Below are positions 42,177 through 52,600 of a stretch of 64,000 bases of DNA, piece after piece; position 1 is the first letter of the stretch, and the number at the start of each line of letters is the position of its first letter. The DNA is taken from the NCBI RefSeq assembly GCF_022808175.1, contig NZ_JALGBX010000002.1, forward strand, positions 545,102 to 609,101, written 5' to 3'. Source of the stretch: Streptomyces sp. AP-93 (GTDB lineage Bacteria; Actinomycetota; Actinomycetes; Streptomycetales; Streptomycetaceae). The notes under the pieces are model-generated. The model was not told the origin of the DNA. It saw nothing but the letters and a program-made list of their open reading frames with translations, and made no database searches. The position numbers and the translations under genes were made by a program.

Positions 42177-43171
42177 CCGCCACGCCCGCCACGGGAGCAG
42201 CGGAACCGGAGACGGAAGCAGCGCGCTTCCACACCCTGCTCACGGCCTTCGAAGGGCAGCCCGCCGCCACCGCCGGCCAGGGCAAGGACGCGGTCAACGA
42301 GCCGATGATCCGCCACTGGTGCGAGGCGATGGGCGATGCCAACCCCGCCTACACCGGGCCGGACGCCATCGCCCCGCCCACCATGCTCCAGGCATGGACG
42401 ATGGGCGGGCTCTCCGGGCACGCCGGCCGCTCCTCGGCCTACGACGACCTCCTCGCGCTGCTCGACGGCGCGGGCTGCACCTCCGTCGTCGCCACCGACT
42501 GCGAGCAGGAGTACCTGAGGCCGCTGCGCCCCGGCGACGCGATCACCTTCGACGCCGTCATCGAGTCGGTGTCGCCGCGCAAGACGACCAAGCTGGGCAC
42601 CGGCCACTTCGTGACCACCCGCATGGACGTCCGCGCGAACGGCGAACTCGCCGGGACGCACCGCTTCCGGATCCTCAAGTACGTCCCGGCGGCGAAGAAG
42701 CCCACCGAGCAGGAGGCGAAGAAGCCCACCGAGCCGGCGGCGAAGAAAGCCACCGAGCCGGGCAAGAAGCCCGCCCAGCGCCCCCGCCCCGTGATCAACC
42801 GCGACAACCAGGGCTTCTGGGACGGCGTCCGCGAGCACAGGCTCCTGATCCAGCGCTGCACCGCCTGCGCGACGCTCCGCTTCCCCTGGCTCCCCGGCTG
42901 CAACACCTGCGGGAGCCCGGACTGGGACACGGTCGAGGCGTCCGGCGCCGGCACGGTGTTCTCGTACGTGGTCATGCACCACCCGCCCTTCCCCGCCTTC
43001 GACCCGCCCTACGCGGTGGCCCTCGTCGAACTCGCCGAAGGGGTCCGCATGGTCAGCAACATCACCGGCGTCCCGTACGACAAGGTCCGCATCGGGCTGC
43101 CCGTGCGCCTGGAGTTCCTGCGCGTGGACGAGGAACTGGAACTGCCCGTCTTCCGGGGGAGCGAGGCCTGA
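42173..43171 (+). CDS. MaoC-like hydratase N-domain fused to DUF35/OB domain (ChsH2-like)
   Basis: 332 aa. The N-terminal hot-dog domain (about 20-175) lacks an obvious second half, as in heteromeric MaoC subunits. A linker has repeated KKPTE units (about 180-208). The C-terminal DUF35 part has a zinc ribbon (CTACATLRFPWLPGCNTCG) and an OB fold (GTVFSYVVMHHPPFPAFDPP). Mycobacterial ChsH2 has the same layout; its MaoC part pairs with ChsH1 and its DUF35 part binds Ltp2. Both partners are encoded downstream. It overlaps the first gene by 4 nt. Confidence 0.92.
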   Translation: MTATPATGAAEPETEAARFHTLLTAFEGQPAATAGQGKDAVNEPMIRHWCEAMGDANPAYTGPDAIAPPTMLQAWTMGGLSGHAGRSSAYDDLLALLDGAGCTSVVATDCEQEYLRPLRPGDAITFDAVIESVSPRKTTKLGTGHFVTTRMDVRANGELAGTHRFRILKYVPAAKKPTEQEAKKPTEPAAKKATEPGKKPAQRPRPVINRDNQGFWDGVREHRLLIQRCTACATLRFPWLPGCNTCGSPDWDTVEASGAGTVFSYVVMHHPPFPAFDPPYAVALVELAEGVRMVSNITGVPYDKVRIGLPVRLEFLRVDEELELPVFRGSEA

Positions 43172-44289
43172 TGGACTTCCACCCCACCGAGGAACAGGCC
43201 GCCGCGGCCGGACTCGCCGCCCGGATCTTCGGCGACCTCGCCACCCACGACCGCCTCGGCGCCGCGGGCACCGGCAGCGACGCCGAGCTGTGGAAGGCCC
43301 TCACCACCGCCGGGCTGACCGCCGCCGTCGAGGACGTCGGCCTGCTCGGCCTGGTGCTCCTGCTGGAGGAACAGGGCCGCACGACCGCGCAGGTCCCGTA
43401 CGCCGCCACGTGCGTGTACGGGATCCTCGCCCTGACCCGGCACGGCAGCGACGAGCAGCGCGCCCGGCTGCTCCCCGCGCTCGGCTCCGGCGACGCGGTC
43501 GCCACCGGAGCCTTCCCGGACCGGGGCCGGATCACCGCTTCGCCGGACGGCCGGCTCACCGGCGGCGCCCCCGCCGTGCCCTGGCTGCGCGAGGCCACGC
43601 ACGTCCTGGTCCCGGACGCGGCGGGAGCCCTGTGGCTCGTACGGACGGACGCGCCCGGGGTGCGTACGGAGCCGGTGGAGACCACCGCTCCCTGGTCGGC
43701 CGGAGCCCTGACGCTGACCGCCGCCGAGGCGGAACGGGTCGGCGGGGAGGGTGCCTACGCGGACGTGCTGGCCGTCGCCCGGACCGCCTTCGCCGGCCTC
43801 CAGGCGGGGGTCTGCGCGGGCTCGCTGGCCCGCGCCGTGGAGTACACCTCCACCCGCGAGCAGTTCGGCCGGCCGCTCTCCACCAACCAGGGGGTCATGC
43901 TGCGCGCGGCCGACGCCTACATGGACACCGAGGCGATACGGGTCACCGCGTACGAGGCGGCCTGGCGCGTGGACGAGGGGTTCCCGGCGGGCGAGCACGC
44001 GCTGACGGCGGCCTGGTGGGCCTCGGAAGCGGGCAAACGGGTCGTCCACGCGGGCCAGCACCTGCACGGCGGCATGGGCGCCGACCTCGACCACCCCGTG
44101 CACCGGCACTTCCTGTGGGGACGCCAGCTCGACGCGTACCTGGGCTGCGGCAGCGAACTGCTGGCCGAGCTGGGCGCGGTCCTGTCCGAAGACACGCCAG
44201 AAGACACGCCAGAAGACACGCCAGAAGACACGCCAGAAGACACGCCCGCATACACGCTCGCATCCACGCCCGAGGGGGACGAGGCATGA
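43171..44289 (+). CDS. Acyl-CoA dehydrogenase, FadE28/ChsE1-like, with EDTP repeat tail
   Basis: 372 aa from ATG at 43171 (TGATG overlap with the previous gene). It is a diverged family member: the FAD region is shortened, but AVEYTSTREQFGRPLSTNQGV and LHGGMGADLDHPVHRH are clear. The C-terminus ends in five EDTP units encoded by a 12-bp repeat (44210-44256), an unusual extension. With the first gene it should form the heteromeric ChsE1-ChsE2-type enzyme. It overlaps the MaoC gene by 4 nt (ATGA). Confidence 0.88.
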   Translation: MDFHPTEEQAAAAGLAARIFGDLATHDRLGAAGTGSDAELWKALTTAGLTAAVEDVGLLGLVLLLEEQGRTTAQVPYAATCVYGILALTRHGSDEQRARLLPALGSGDAVATGAFPDRGRITASPDGRLTGGAPAVPWLREATHVLVPDAAGALWLVRTDAPGVRTEPVETTAPWSAGALTLTAAEAERVGGEGAYADVLAVARTAFAGLQAGVCAGSLARAVEYTSTREQFGRPLSTNQGVMLRAADAYMDTEAIRVTAYEAAWRVDEGFPAGEHALTAAWWASEAGKRVVHAGQHLHGGMGADLDHPVHRHFLWGRQLDAYLGCGSELLAELGAVLSEDTPEDTPEDTPEDTPEDTPAYTLASTPEGDEA

Positions 44290-44684
44290 ACATCGGCGAC
44301 ACACTGCCGCCGCTGGAGATACCGGTCAGCCGCACCCTGATCGTCGCGGGCGCGGTCGCCTCCCGCGACTACCAGGACGTGCACCACGACGCGGTGCTCG
44401 CGCGGGAGAAGGGCTCCCCGGACATCTTCATGAACATCCTGACGACCAACGGCCTGGTCGGCCGGTACATCACCGACCACCTCGGCCCGCGCGCGGTCCT
44501 GCGCAAGGTCGCGATCCGCCTCGGTGCCCCGAACTACCCCGGCGACACCATGACGCTGACCGGCACCGTCACCGCCCTCGACGGGGACACCGCCGAGATC
44601 CGCGTGGTCGGCGCCAACGGCATCGGCCACCACGTCACGGGCACCGTCACCGTCACCCTCGGCACCCCGGAGGGCACGGCATGA
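44286..44684 (+). CDS. MaoC-like enoyl-CoA hydratase subunit (ChsH1-like)
   Basis: 132 aa, single hot-dog fold. The hydratase motif ASRDYQDVHHDAVLA supplies the catalytic Asp and His. In the igr operon ChsH1 pairs with ChsH2 to hydrate the enoyl-CoA with the three-carbon steroid side chain. Position and size match. It overlaps neighbours by 4 nt on both sides (ATGA). Confidence 0.9.
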   Translation: MNIGDTLPPLEIPVSRTLIVAGAVASRDYQDVHHDAVLAREKGSPDIFMNILTTNGLVGRYITDHLGPRAVLRKVAIRLGAPNYPGDTMTLTGTVTALDGDTAEIRVVGANGIGHHVTGTVTVTLGTPEGTA

Positions 44685-45847
44685 GCGTCCGCACCCGTGA
44701 CCAGCTCGGCGGCCGCGCCGCCATCGCCGGCATCGGCGCGACCGAGTTCTCCAAGGACTCCGGCCGCAGTGAGCTCAAGCTGGCCGTCGAAGCCGTGCAC
44801 GCGGCCCTCGACGACGCCGGGCTCACCCCCGCCGACGTGGACGGCATGGTCACCTTCACGATGGACACGAGCCCCGAGATCACCGTCGCCCAGGCGGCCG
44901 GCATCGGGGACATCTCCTTCTTCTCCCGCATCCACTACGGCGGCGGCGCCGCCTGCGCCACCGTCCAGCAGGCCGCCCTCGCCGTCGCCACCGGGGTCGC
45001 GGAGGTGGTGGTCTGCTACCGCGCCTTCAACGAACGCTCCGGCCGCCGCTTCGGATCCGGCGTCCAGCAGCGCGAACCCTCGGCGGAGGGCGCGGCGCTC
45101 GGCTGGTCGCTGCCCTGGGGGCTGCTCACCCCGGCCTCCTGGGTGGCCATGACGGCCCAGCGCTACCTGCACGCCTACAACCTGACCCCGGAGGCCTTCG
45201 GCCACGTCGCGGTCACCGACCGCCGGCACGCCGCGAACAATCCGGCCGCCTACTTCTACGGCAAGCCCATCACCCTCGCCGACCACGCCGCCTCGCGCTG
45301 GATCGTCGAGCCGCTGCGCCTGCTCGACTGCTGCCAGGAGACGGACGGCGGCCAGGCCATCGTCGTCACCACCGCCGAACGGGCCCGTGACCTGCGGCAG
45401 AAGCCCGCCGTGATCACGGCGGCGGCGCAGGGTGCGGGCCGCCGGCAGGAGGCCATGTCCTCCTTCTACCGGGACGGCCTCACCGGGCTGCCGGAGATGG
45501 ACGTGGTCGCCCGCCAGCTGTGGCGGACCAGTGGGCTGCGGCCCTCGGACATCGACGTCGGCATCCTCTACGACCACTTCACGCCCTTCGTGCTGATGCA
45601 GCTGGAGGAGTTCGGCTTCTGTGCGCCGGGGGAGGCGGCCGATTTCGTGGCCGCGGACGCGCTGCCGCTCAACACCCACGGAGGCCAGATCGGGGAGGCG
45701 TACCTGCACGGCATGAACGGCATCGCCGAGGCGGTCCGCCAGCTGCGCGGAACCTCCGTCAACCAGGTCCCCGGCGCCGCCCACGCCCTGGTCACCGCCG
45801 GTACCGGGGTCCCGACCTCCGGGCTGATCCTGGGCGCGGACGGCTGA
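44681..45847 (+). CDS. Thiolase-like lipid-transfer protein / aldolase (Ltp2-like)
   Basis: 388 aa, SCP2-thiolase fold. Features: AIAGIGATEFSKDSGRS at the start, IHYGGGAACATVQQAALAV, DCCQETDGGQAIVVTT, and LNTHGGQIGEAYLHGMNG. Ltp2 of mycobacteria cleaves the beta-hydroxyacyl-CoA by retro-aldol reaction, releasing propionyl-CoA and the 17-keto steroid, in complex with the DUF35 domain of ChsH2. It is the last gene of the operon. Confidence 0.92.
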   Translation: MSVRTRDQLGGRAAIAGIGATEFSKDSGRSELKLAVEAVHAALDDAGLTPADVDGMVTFTMDTSPEITVAQAAGIGDISFFSRIHYGGGAACATVQQAALAVATGVAEVVVCYRAFNERSGRRFGSGVQQREPSAEGAALGWSLPWGLLTPASWVAMTAQRYLHAYNLTPEAFGHVAVTDRRHAANNPAAYFYGKPITLADHAASRWIVEPLRLLDCCQETDGGQAIVVTTAERARDLRQKPAVITAAAQGAGRRQEAMSSFYRDGLTGLPEMDVVARQLWRTSGLRPSDIDVGILYDHFTPFVLMQLEEFGFCAPGEAADFVAADALPLNTHGGQIGEAYLHGMNGIAEAVRQLRGTSVNQVPGAAHALVTAGTGVPTSGLILGADG

Positions 45848-45978
45848 CCTCGCCGTCGCGGACGGCCGACTCCACCCGTCGCGGACGGCTGACCGGCCGA
45901 CTGCAGACGGCTGCTGAGCCTGCCGGCCCCCTCCGGGCGGAAGCCCCGCCTCCTCCACCTTCAGGAGGTGGGGCGGGC
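45848..45978 (+). terminator. Repeat-rich gap and GC hairpin after the operon
   Basis: GTCGCGGACGGCTGAC-like repeats (three drifted copies, 45855-45912) follow the stop, then a GC-rich imperfect hairpin at about 45942-45978 (CCTCC/GGAGG core). It probably ends the operon before the sigma-factor promoter. Confidence 0.4.
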
Positions 45979-46060
45979 CCCACCCCTACAACCTGAGGGG
46001 GATCCCGCTTCGGCACTTGCGGCCGATCCGGTGGGGCCGCGCCGCTCCTAGCGTGGAGGC

Positions 46061-46594
46061 ATGACCACGCCTGTGTGTACGTTCGCCTCGAATCCGACGC
46101 CGTACCCGTCGTTCTCGGCGTACGTCCGGACCCGCGGCACGGTCCTGATGCGCACCGCGCGCTCGCTCACCGCCAACCCCTGCGACGCCGAGGACCTCCT
46201 CCAGACGGCGCTGGCCAAGACCTACGTTGCCTGGGACCGCATCGAGGACCACCGCGCCCTGGACGGCTACGTCCGCCGGGCCCTGGTCAACACCCGCACC
46301 AGCCAGTGGCGCAAGCGCAAGGTCGACGAGTTCGTCTGCGACGAGCTCCCCGAAGCCGACGAGCCGCCGGCCGCCGACCCCGCCGAGGCACAGGCGCTGC
46401 GCGACGCGATGTGGCGCGCGGTGACCCGGCTGCCCGACCGGCAGCGGGCGATGGTCGTCCTGCGCTACTACGAGGACCTGAGCGAGGCCCAGACCGCCGA
46501 GCTGCTCGGCGTCTCCGTGGGCACCGTCAAGAGCGCCGTCTCCAGGGCGCTCGTCAAGCTCCGCGAGGACCCGGAACTGACGCCCGTCCGCTGA
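46061..46594 (+). CDS. SigE-family ECF RNA polymerase sigma factor
   Basis: 177 aa. Sigma region 2 (PSFSAYVRTRGTVLMRTAR, AEDLLQTALAKTYVAWDRI) and region 4 (LPDRQRAMVVLRYYEDLSEAQTAELLGVSVGTVKSAVSRAL) are complete. The family is the actinobacterial SigE-type ECF group. No anti-sigma gene is adjacent, so its control is not visible. Intergenic parS site 3 lies 20 bp after its stop codon. Confidence 0.93.
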   Translation: MTTPVCTFASNPTPYPSFSAYVRTRGTVLMRTARSLTANPCDAEDLLQTALAKTYVAWDRIEDHRALDGYVRRALVNTRTSQWRKRKVDEFVCDELPEADEPPAADPAEAQALRDAMWRAVTRLPDRQRAMVVLRYYEDLSEAQTAELLGVSVGTVKSAVSRALVKLREDPELTPVR

Positions 46595-46614
46595 ATCCTG
46601 CCCCGCCCGGCCGA

Positions 46615-46630
46615 TGTTTCACGTGAAACA
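46615..46630. promoter_or_regulatory. parS site 3 (intergenic)
   Basis: Perfect TGTTTCACGTGAAACA, embedded in a longer dyad CCGATG...CATCGG that extends symmetry to about 24 bp (46611-46634). It lies between the sigma-factor and acyl-CoA ligase genes. Confidence 0.95.
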
Positions 46631-46735
46631 TCGGCCGCGTTTCTACTCTTGGGTAGTGACATGCCGACCGGTACGTGCGCAGAATCGCAGCATCCGTAGC
46701 CGCCGCAGCGCCGCAGCGCCCACCGGGAGGACGCT

Positions 46736-48385
<1,650 letters not shown>

Positions 48386-48406
48386 CAGCCGCGGGGCCGG
48401 CGGTCC

Positions 48407-48985
48407 CTACTGCCCGCGCGTGAGCCAGGGCCGCAGCAGCTTGCTGATCGCGGGCATGGCCACGTAGGTCATCAGGGTGCTGAAGACGACGGCGAACGCG
48501 GCCGTCCGCAGTACGAAGTGCAGATTCACCAGGTACGGCCCGAGCAGCGCGTTGCCCACGAGCGAGATCGGGAAGATGGCCAGCCCCGAGCTGATCGCCA
48601 TCTTCCACCGCGGCGGCGCGGGCCGGGCCGTACCCGGCTTCGCGAACCAGGTCTCCATGCCGTGCAGTTCGCGCCGGGCTATCTCGGTGTGGTGGTGCCC
48701 GAGGCAGTTCGAGAACCAGGCGGCGCGCTCGGCCGAGTCCTGCCACCGCTGGAAGGCCGCCTGGTTGCGGAACCGGTGCACCAGGAACCAGGGCCCGCCC
48801 TCGACCGCCGGGCGGAACAGCCCGTACCCCAGGTGGTCGGGGAAGGCCGAGGCCGTCTCCAGGATCCCGTGGGCCCAGGCCTCGAAGTTCTCCTCGTGGC
48901 CCGGATCAACCTGTCGCGCGATGAGCAGGCTGACCTCCCCGTTGTCGGCGGGGACGGTCTGCTCGCTCGTGTCGGTGATGGCCAT
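48407..48985 (-). CDS. ABM-domain protein with C-terminal membrane helices
   Basis: 192 aa. An antibiotic-biosynthesis-monooxygenase-like (ABM) dimeric alpha/beta barrel occupies about 15-105 (VSLLIARQVDPGHEENFEAW, GPWFLVHRF). A pair of transmembrane helices follows (about 130-150 and 158-180). This fused architecture is seen in proteins related to E. coli YgiN-type monooxygenases with a membrane anchor. No cofactor is needed by characterised ABM enzymes. Substrate unknown. Convergent with the acyl-CoA ligase, 22 bp apart. Confidence 0.85.
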   Translation of the reverse strand: MAITDTSEQTVPADNGEVSLLIARQVDPGHEENFEAWAHGILETASAFPDHLGYGLFRPAVEGGPWFLVHRFRNQAAFQRWQDSAERAAWFSNCLGHHHTEIARRELHGMETWFAKPGTARPAPPRWKMAISSGLAIFPISLVGNALLGPYLVNLHFVLRTAAFAVVFSTLMTYVAMPAISKLLRPWLTRGQ

Positions 48986-48998
48986 GCGGCCAGAATGA

Positions 48999-51900
48999 CT
49001 AGTTGGTGCCGATCTTGGCCAGCAGGTCCACGATGCGACCCTGCACGTCCGCGGTGGTGGACCGCTCGGCGAGGAACAGCACGCTCTCGCCCGAGGCCAG
49101 CCGCGGCAGTTCGGCCGGCTCGATCCCGGTGGCCGTGTAGACGACCAGCGGGGTGTGGTTCAACTGCCCGTTGGCGCGCAGCCAGTCCACGATCCCGGCC
49201 CGGCGGCGGCGCACCTGCATCAGGTCCATCACCACCAGGTTCGGCCGCATCCGGGTCGCCAGCTCCACGGCGTCCGTATCGGCGTCGGCCCGTGCGACCT
49301 GCATGCCGCGCCGCTCCAGGGCGGCGGTCAGCGCCGTCGCGATCTCGTCGTGTTCCTCGATCAGCAGCACCCGGGAGGGGTGCTGCTCGCTGTCGCGCGG
49401 CGCGAGCGCCTTGAGGAGCACGGCCGGATCGGCTCCGTACGCGGCTTCGCGCGTGGCGTGCCCCAGCCCGGCCGTGACCAGCACGGGCACCTCGGCGGCC
49501 ACCGCGGCCTGGCGCAGCGACTGCAGGGCCGTCCGGGTGATCGGTCCGGTCAGCGGGTCCACGAACAGCGCGGCGGGGAACGCGGCGATCTGCGCGTCGA
49601 CCTCCTCGCGGGAGTGCACGATCACCGGGCGGTAGCCGCGGTCGCTGAGTGCGGCCTGCGTCTGCGCGTCCGGAGCCGGCCAGACCAGGAGCCGGCGCGG
49701 GTTGTCCAGCGGCTCGGGCGGCAGCTCGTCGTCCACGGGACGGGGCACGGTCCGGTTGACCACCTCGACGGCGCCACCGGGCCCGTCCAGCGGCTCGGGG
49801 CCCTCGGCCGAGCCCGCCTCGGGGGCTCCTATGGCGAAGGCCCGGCCTTCGGGCGCGGGCTCCGCGAGCCGGCGCCGCCGGCCGGAGCCGTTGGTGTCGG
49901 TGGAGGAGCCGCCCTGGCCGAGGCTGCCCAGCGCGCGGACGCTGATCGGCGCCCCGGCGGCCTCCGCGGGGGTGTCCTGCGGCTGCCGGGCTCCGGGTAC
50001 GGCGATCTGCCCGCTGCCGTCCAAGTCCTCGGGGGCGGTACGGGCCGCCGGAACGGGCCAGGCCGGGGTGGCGGGCAGCGCACGCCGCCGCCCGGTGGGA
50101 TGCGTCTCGGGGCCTACGGTGCCCTGCGCGTCCGCGTCCGGCCGCCCGGCGGCGGCTTCGGCGCCCTCGGAGTCGGTGCCGGGGGCGCTCAGCACCCGGC
50201 GCCCGCGCCGCCCGTTCGCGGCGTCGGCGTCGGCGTCGGCCTCGGAGGGGCCCTGCGGCGGCTGCGGCGGCGGCGTCGGCCCGGCGGGCAGCGCGAAGCC
50301 GCCCTCCGGGGCGATGGGCCGTACGGGAGCGGGAGCGGGGGAGGATGGAGGCGCCGGCATCGAAGCGGGCATCGGCGCGGGCGTCGGCCCGAGCCCGGTC
50401 GCCGGCACCGGGCCGCCCGGCTGCGCCGGTCCCGCCGCGCCCAGGGCACGCCGCCGCCCGGCGGGGTGCTCCGTCAGCGGAACGGGGAGCCCCGGGAACG
50501 CCGGCACCGGCACGGGAGCCACCGGAACGGGCGGGAGCGCGGGCATGGCGGTCCCCTGCGGGGGCACGGGCCGCCCGGGGCCGCCCGGACGGTCGTTGCC
50601 GCCGCCGGAGTCGCCGCCGCCGTCGCTGCCGTCGCCGTTCTGGCCGCGCCGCCGCCCCGTGCCGCCGCTGCCACCCAGGCCAGCCGGGTTCACGGGGGAC
50701 TGGGCCAGTTCCGCGGGAGCGCCGTCGCCGGGCCGGGCGACCGCCCCGGCCTCGCCGCCCCGGCGCCGGCCGGAGGGCAGCGCGAGCGCGCTCCCGCCGT
50801 CGGATTCCCGGCCCGCTTTCGCCACGCCGGTGCCGGAACGGCTGGCGGAACCGCTGCCGGAGCCGCTGCCGGAGCCGCTTTCGGCTCCCGCGCCGGCGGC
50901 TGCGTCATCGTCGAGGAACGCGTCCACACCGCGCCGGGCCCGCCGGCCGCCGGAGACCTGCCCCGGGCCGCCCTCGGTCCCGGGCTCGGCCGGGGGAGCC
51001 TCCACCGGCTCGGGCAGGGTGACCGTCCCGGCTCCCGCACCCAGCGGCAGTTCCAGTACGTACGCCCCGCCGGGAGCGCCCGGTACCTCCACCGTCTGCA
51101 GCACACCGCCGTGCGCCTCGACGATGCCGCGCACGATCGGCTCGTGCACCGGGTTGCCGCCCTCGTACGGGCCGCGCACCTCGATCCGTACGACCTCGCC
51201 GCGCTGCGCGGCGGCCACCACGATCGTCGAGTCCATGTACCCGCTGCCCTGGCGGGTCTTGCCGGTGGCGTCCACCCCGGCGACGTCCGCGACGAGGTGC
51301 GCGAGGGCGGTCGCGATCCGCTCCGCGTCCACCTCGGCCTCGATGGTCGGGGCGTGCACCGCGAACTGCGCGCGCCCGGGGCCGATGAGCTCTACCGCGC
51401 CGTCGACACCGGCCGCGACGACCCCGTCGATCAGCACCTTCTTCTTGTCGAGCTTCTCACCGCCCGCGTCGAGGCGCTGGAAGGCGAGCACGTTGTCGAC
51501 CAGCGTGGTCATCCGGGAGTAGCCGGCGGCCAGGTGGTGCAGGAGCTGGTTGGCCTCGGGCCAGAGCTGTCCCGCGTCGTCGGCGGCCAGCGTGGCCAGC
51601 TCCCCGCGCAGCTCCTCCAGCGGCCCGCGCAGGGAGTCGCCGAGGACGGACAGCAGCTGGGCGTGGCGCGCGGCCAGCGCGTCGTAGGAGCGCCGGTCGG
51701 TGAAGGTCATGACGGCGCCGACGAGCTGCTCCCCGTCCCGTACGGGAGAGGTGGTCAGGTCCACGGCGACGGGCTGCCCGGCCTTGTTCCACAGCACCTG
51801 GCCGCGGACCCGGTGCTTGCGTCCGCTGCGCAGGGTGTCGGCGAGCGGGGACTCCTCGAAGGGGAACGGCGAACCGTCGGCGCGCGAGTGCTGGACCAGC

Positions 51901-52481
51901 CCGTGCAGTTCGCGGTTCCCGAGGTCGGTGGCGCGGTAGCCGAGGATCTGGGCGGCGGCCGGATTGACCAGCACGACCCTGCCGTCGGTGTCCGTGCCGA
52001 CGACGCCCTCGGCGGCCGCGCGCAGGATCATCTCGGTCTGGCGCTGGGAGCGGGCCAGCTCGGCCTCGGTGTCCACCGTCTGCGAGAGGTCCCGTACGAC
52101 GAGCATCAGCAGCTCGTCGCCGGTGTACGAGGGCTGCGGCTCGCGGTAGGCGTCACGGCCGTCGAGATGGGCGGCGGTGACCTCGACGGGGAACTCGCTG
52201 CCGTCGGTGCGGCGCGCGACCATCCGTTTCGGGTGGGCGCGGCCACCCTCGTCCTCGCCGGGCCGGCGCATGGAGCCGGGGATCAGCTTGGAGTCGAACT
52301 CGGGCAGGAGGTCGAGCACACCCCGGCCGACGAGCCCGGTACCGGGGCTCTCCATGACCTCGAGGGCGATCGAATTCGCGTTGACGACCGTGCCGTTGGC
52401 GTTGACGAGCAACAGCGCGTCCGGAAGAGCGTCGAGTATTGCTGCGAGGCGAGCAGCGCCTCGGGATGGCCTGCTGCTCAC
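48999..52481 (-). CDS. Large PAS-PAS-HATPase-like-receiver signalling protein
   Basis: 1160 aa from GTG at 52481, 9 nt after GGGAGG. Two PAS domains (about 10-120 and 145-260), a dimerisation segment, a degenerate HATPase-like region (about 340-490), a very long Pro/Gly/Ala-rich linker (about 490-920) with recurring GRRRAL units, and two C-terminal receiver-like domains (about 930-1035 and 1045-1160, the latter with LVVMDLMQ). The expected H-box is LSVLGDSLRGPLEEL: the phosphorylatable His is missing. It probably senses through PAS and signals by binding or receives phosphate, rather than acting as a normal histidine kinase. Confidence 0.85.
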   Translation of the reverse strand: MSSRPSRGAARLAAILDALPDALLLVNANGTVVNANSIALEVMESPGTGLVGRGVLDLLPEFDSKLIPGSMRRPGEDEGGRAHPKRMVARRTDGSEFPVEVTAAHLDGRDAYREPQPSYTGDELLMLVVRDLSQTVDTEAELARSQRQTEMILRAAAEGVVGTDTDGRVVLVNPAAAQILGYRATDLGNRELHGLVQHSRADGSPFPFEESPLADTLRSGRKHRVRGQVLWNKAGQPVAVDLTTSPVRDGEQLVGAVMTFTDRRSYDALAARHAQLLSVLGDSLRGPLEELRGELATLAADDAGQLWPEANQLLHHLAAGYSRMTTLVDNVLAFQRLDAGGEKLDKKKVLIDGVVAAGVDGAVELIGPGRAQFAVHAPTIEAEVDAERIATALAHLVADVAGVDATGKTRQGSGYMDSTIVVAAAQRGEVVRIEVRGPYEGGNPVHEPIVRGIVEAHGGVLQTVEVPGAPGGAYVLELPLGAGAGTVTLPEPVEAPPAEPGTEGGPGQVSGGRRARRGVDAFLDDDAAAGAGAESGSGSGSGSGSASRSGTGVAKAGRESDGGSALALPSGRRRGGEAGAVARPGDGAPAELAQSPVNPAGLGGSGGTGRRRGQNGDGSDGGGDSGGGNDRPGGPGRPVPPQGTAMPALPPVPVAPVPVPAFPGLPVPLTEHPAGRRRALGAAGPAQPGGPVPATGLGPTPAPMPASMPAPPSSPAPAPVRPIAPEGGFALPAGPTPPPQPPQGPSEADADADAANGRRGRRVLSAPGTDSEGAEAAAGRPDADAQGTVGPETHPTGRRRALPATPAWPVPAARTAPEDLDGSGQIAVPGARQPQDTPAEAAGAPISVRALGSLGQGGSSTDTNGSGRRRRLAEPAPEGRAFAIGAPEAGSAEGPEPLDGPGGAVEVVNRTVPRPVDDELPPEPLDNPRRLLVWPAPDAQTQAALSDRGYRPVIVHSREEVDAQIAAFPAALFVDPLTGPITRTALQSLRQAAVAAEVPVLVTAGLGHATREAAYGADPAVLLKALAPRDSEQHPSRVLLIEEHDEIATALTAALERRGMQVARADADTDAVELATRMRPNLVVMDLMQVRRRRAGIVDWLRANGQLNHTPLVVYTATGIEPAELPRLASGESVLFLAERSTTADVQGRIVDLLAKIGTN

Positions 52482-52600
52482 GACGAGCTTCCTCCCTGAC
52501 CACAACTACCGGCATGTCACGGGAGGAGTCTAAGCGCACGGGCTCCCGGTGAGGGGGCGGATGCCCGGCGCATAACGCCCGACCCGGGCATCCTCCCAGG

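Noticed and set aside
49155..52499. 1114-codon open frame on the plus strand opposite the PAS/receiver gene
   Set aside because: It is a GC-skew shadow: composition is Arg/Gly/Val-rich with no domain, and the minus-strand frame carries PAS and receiver motifs.
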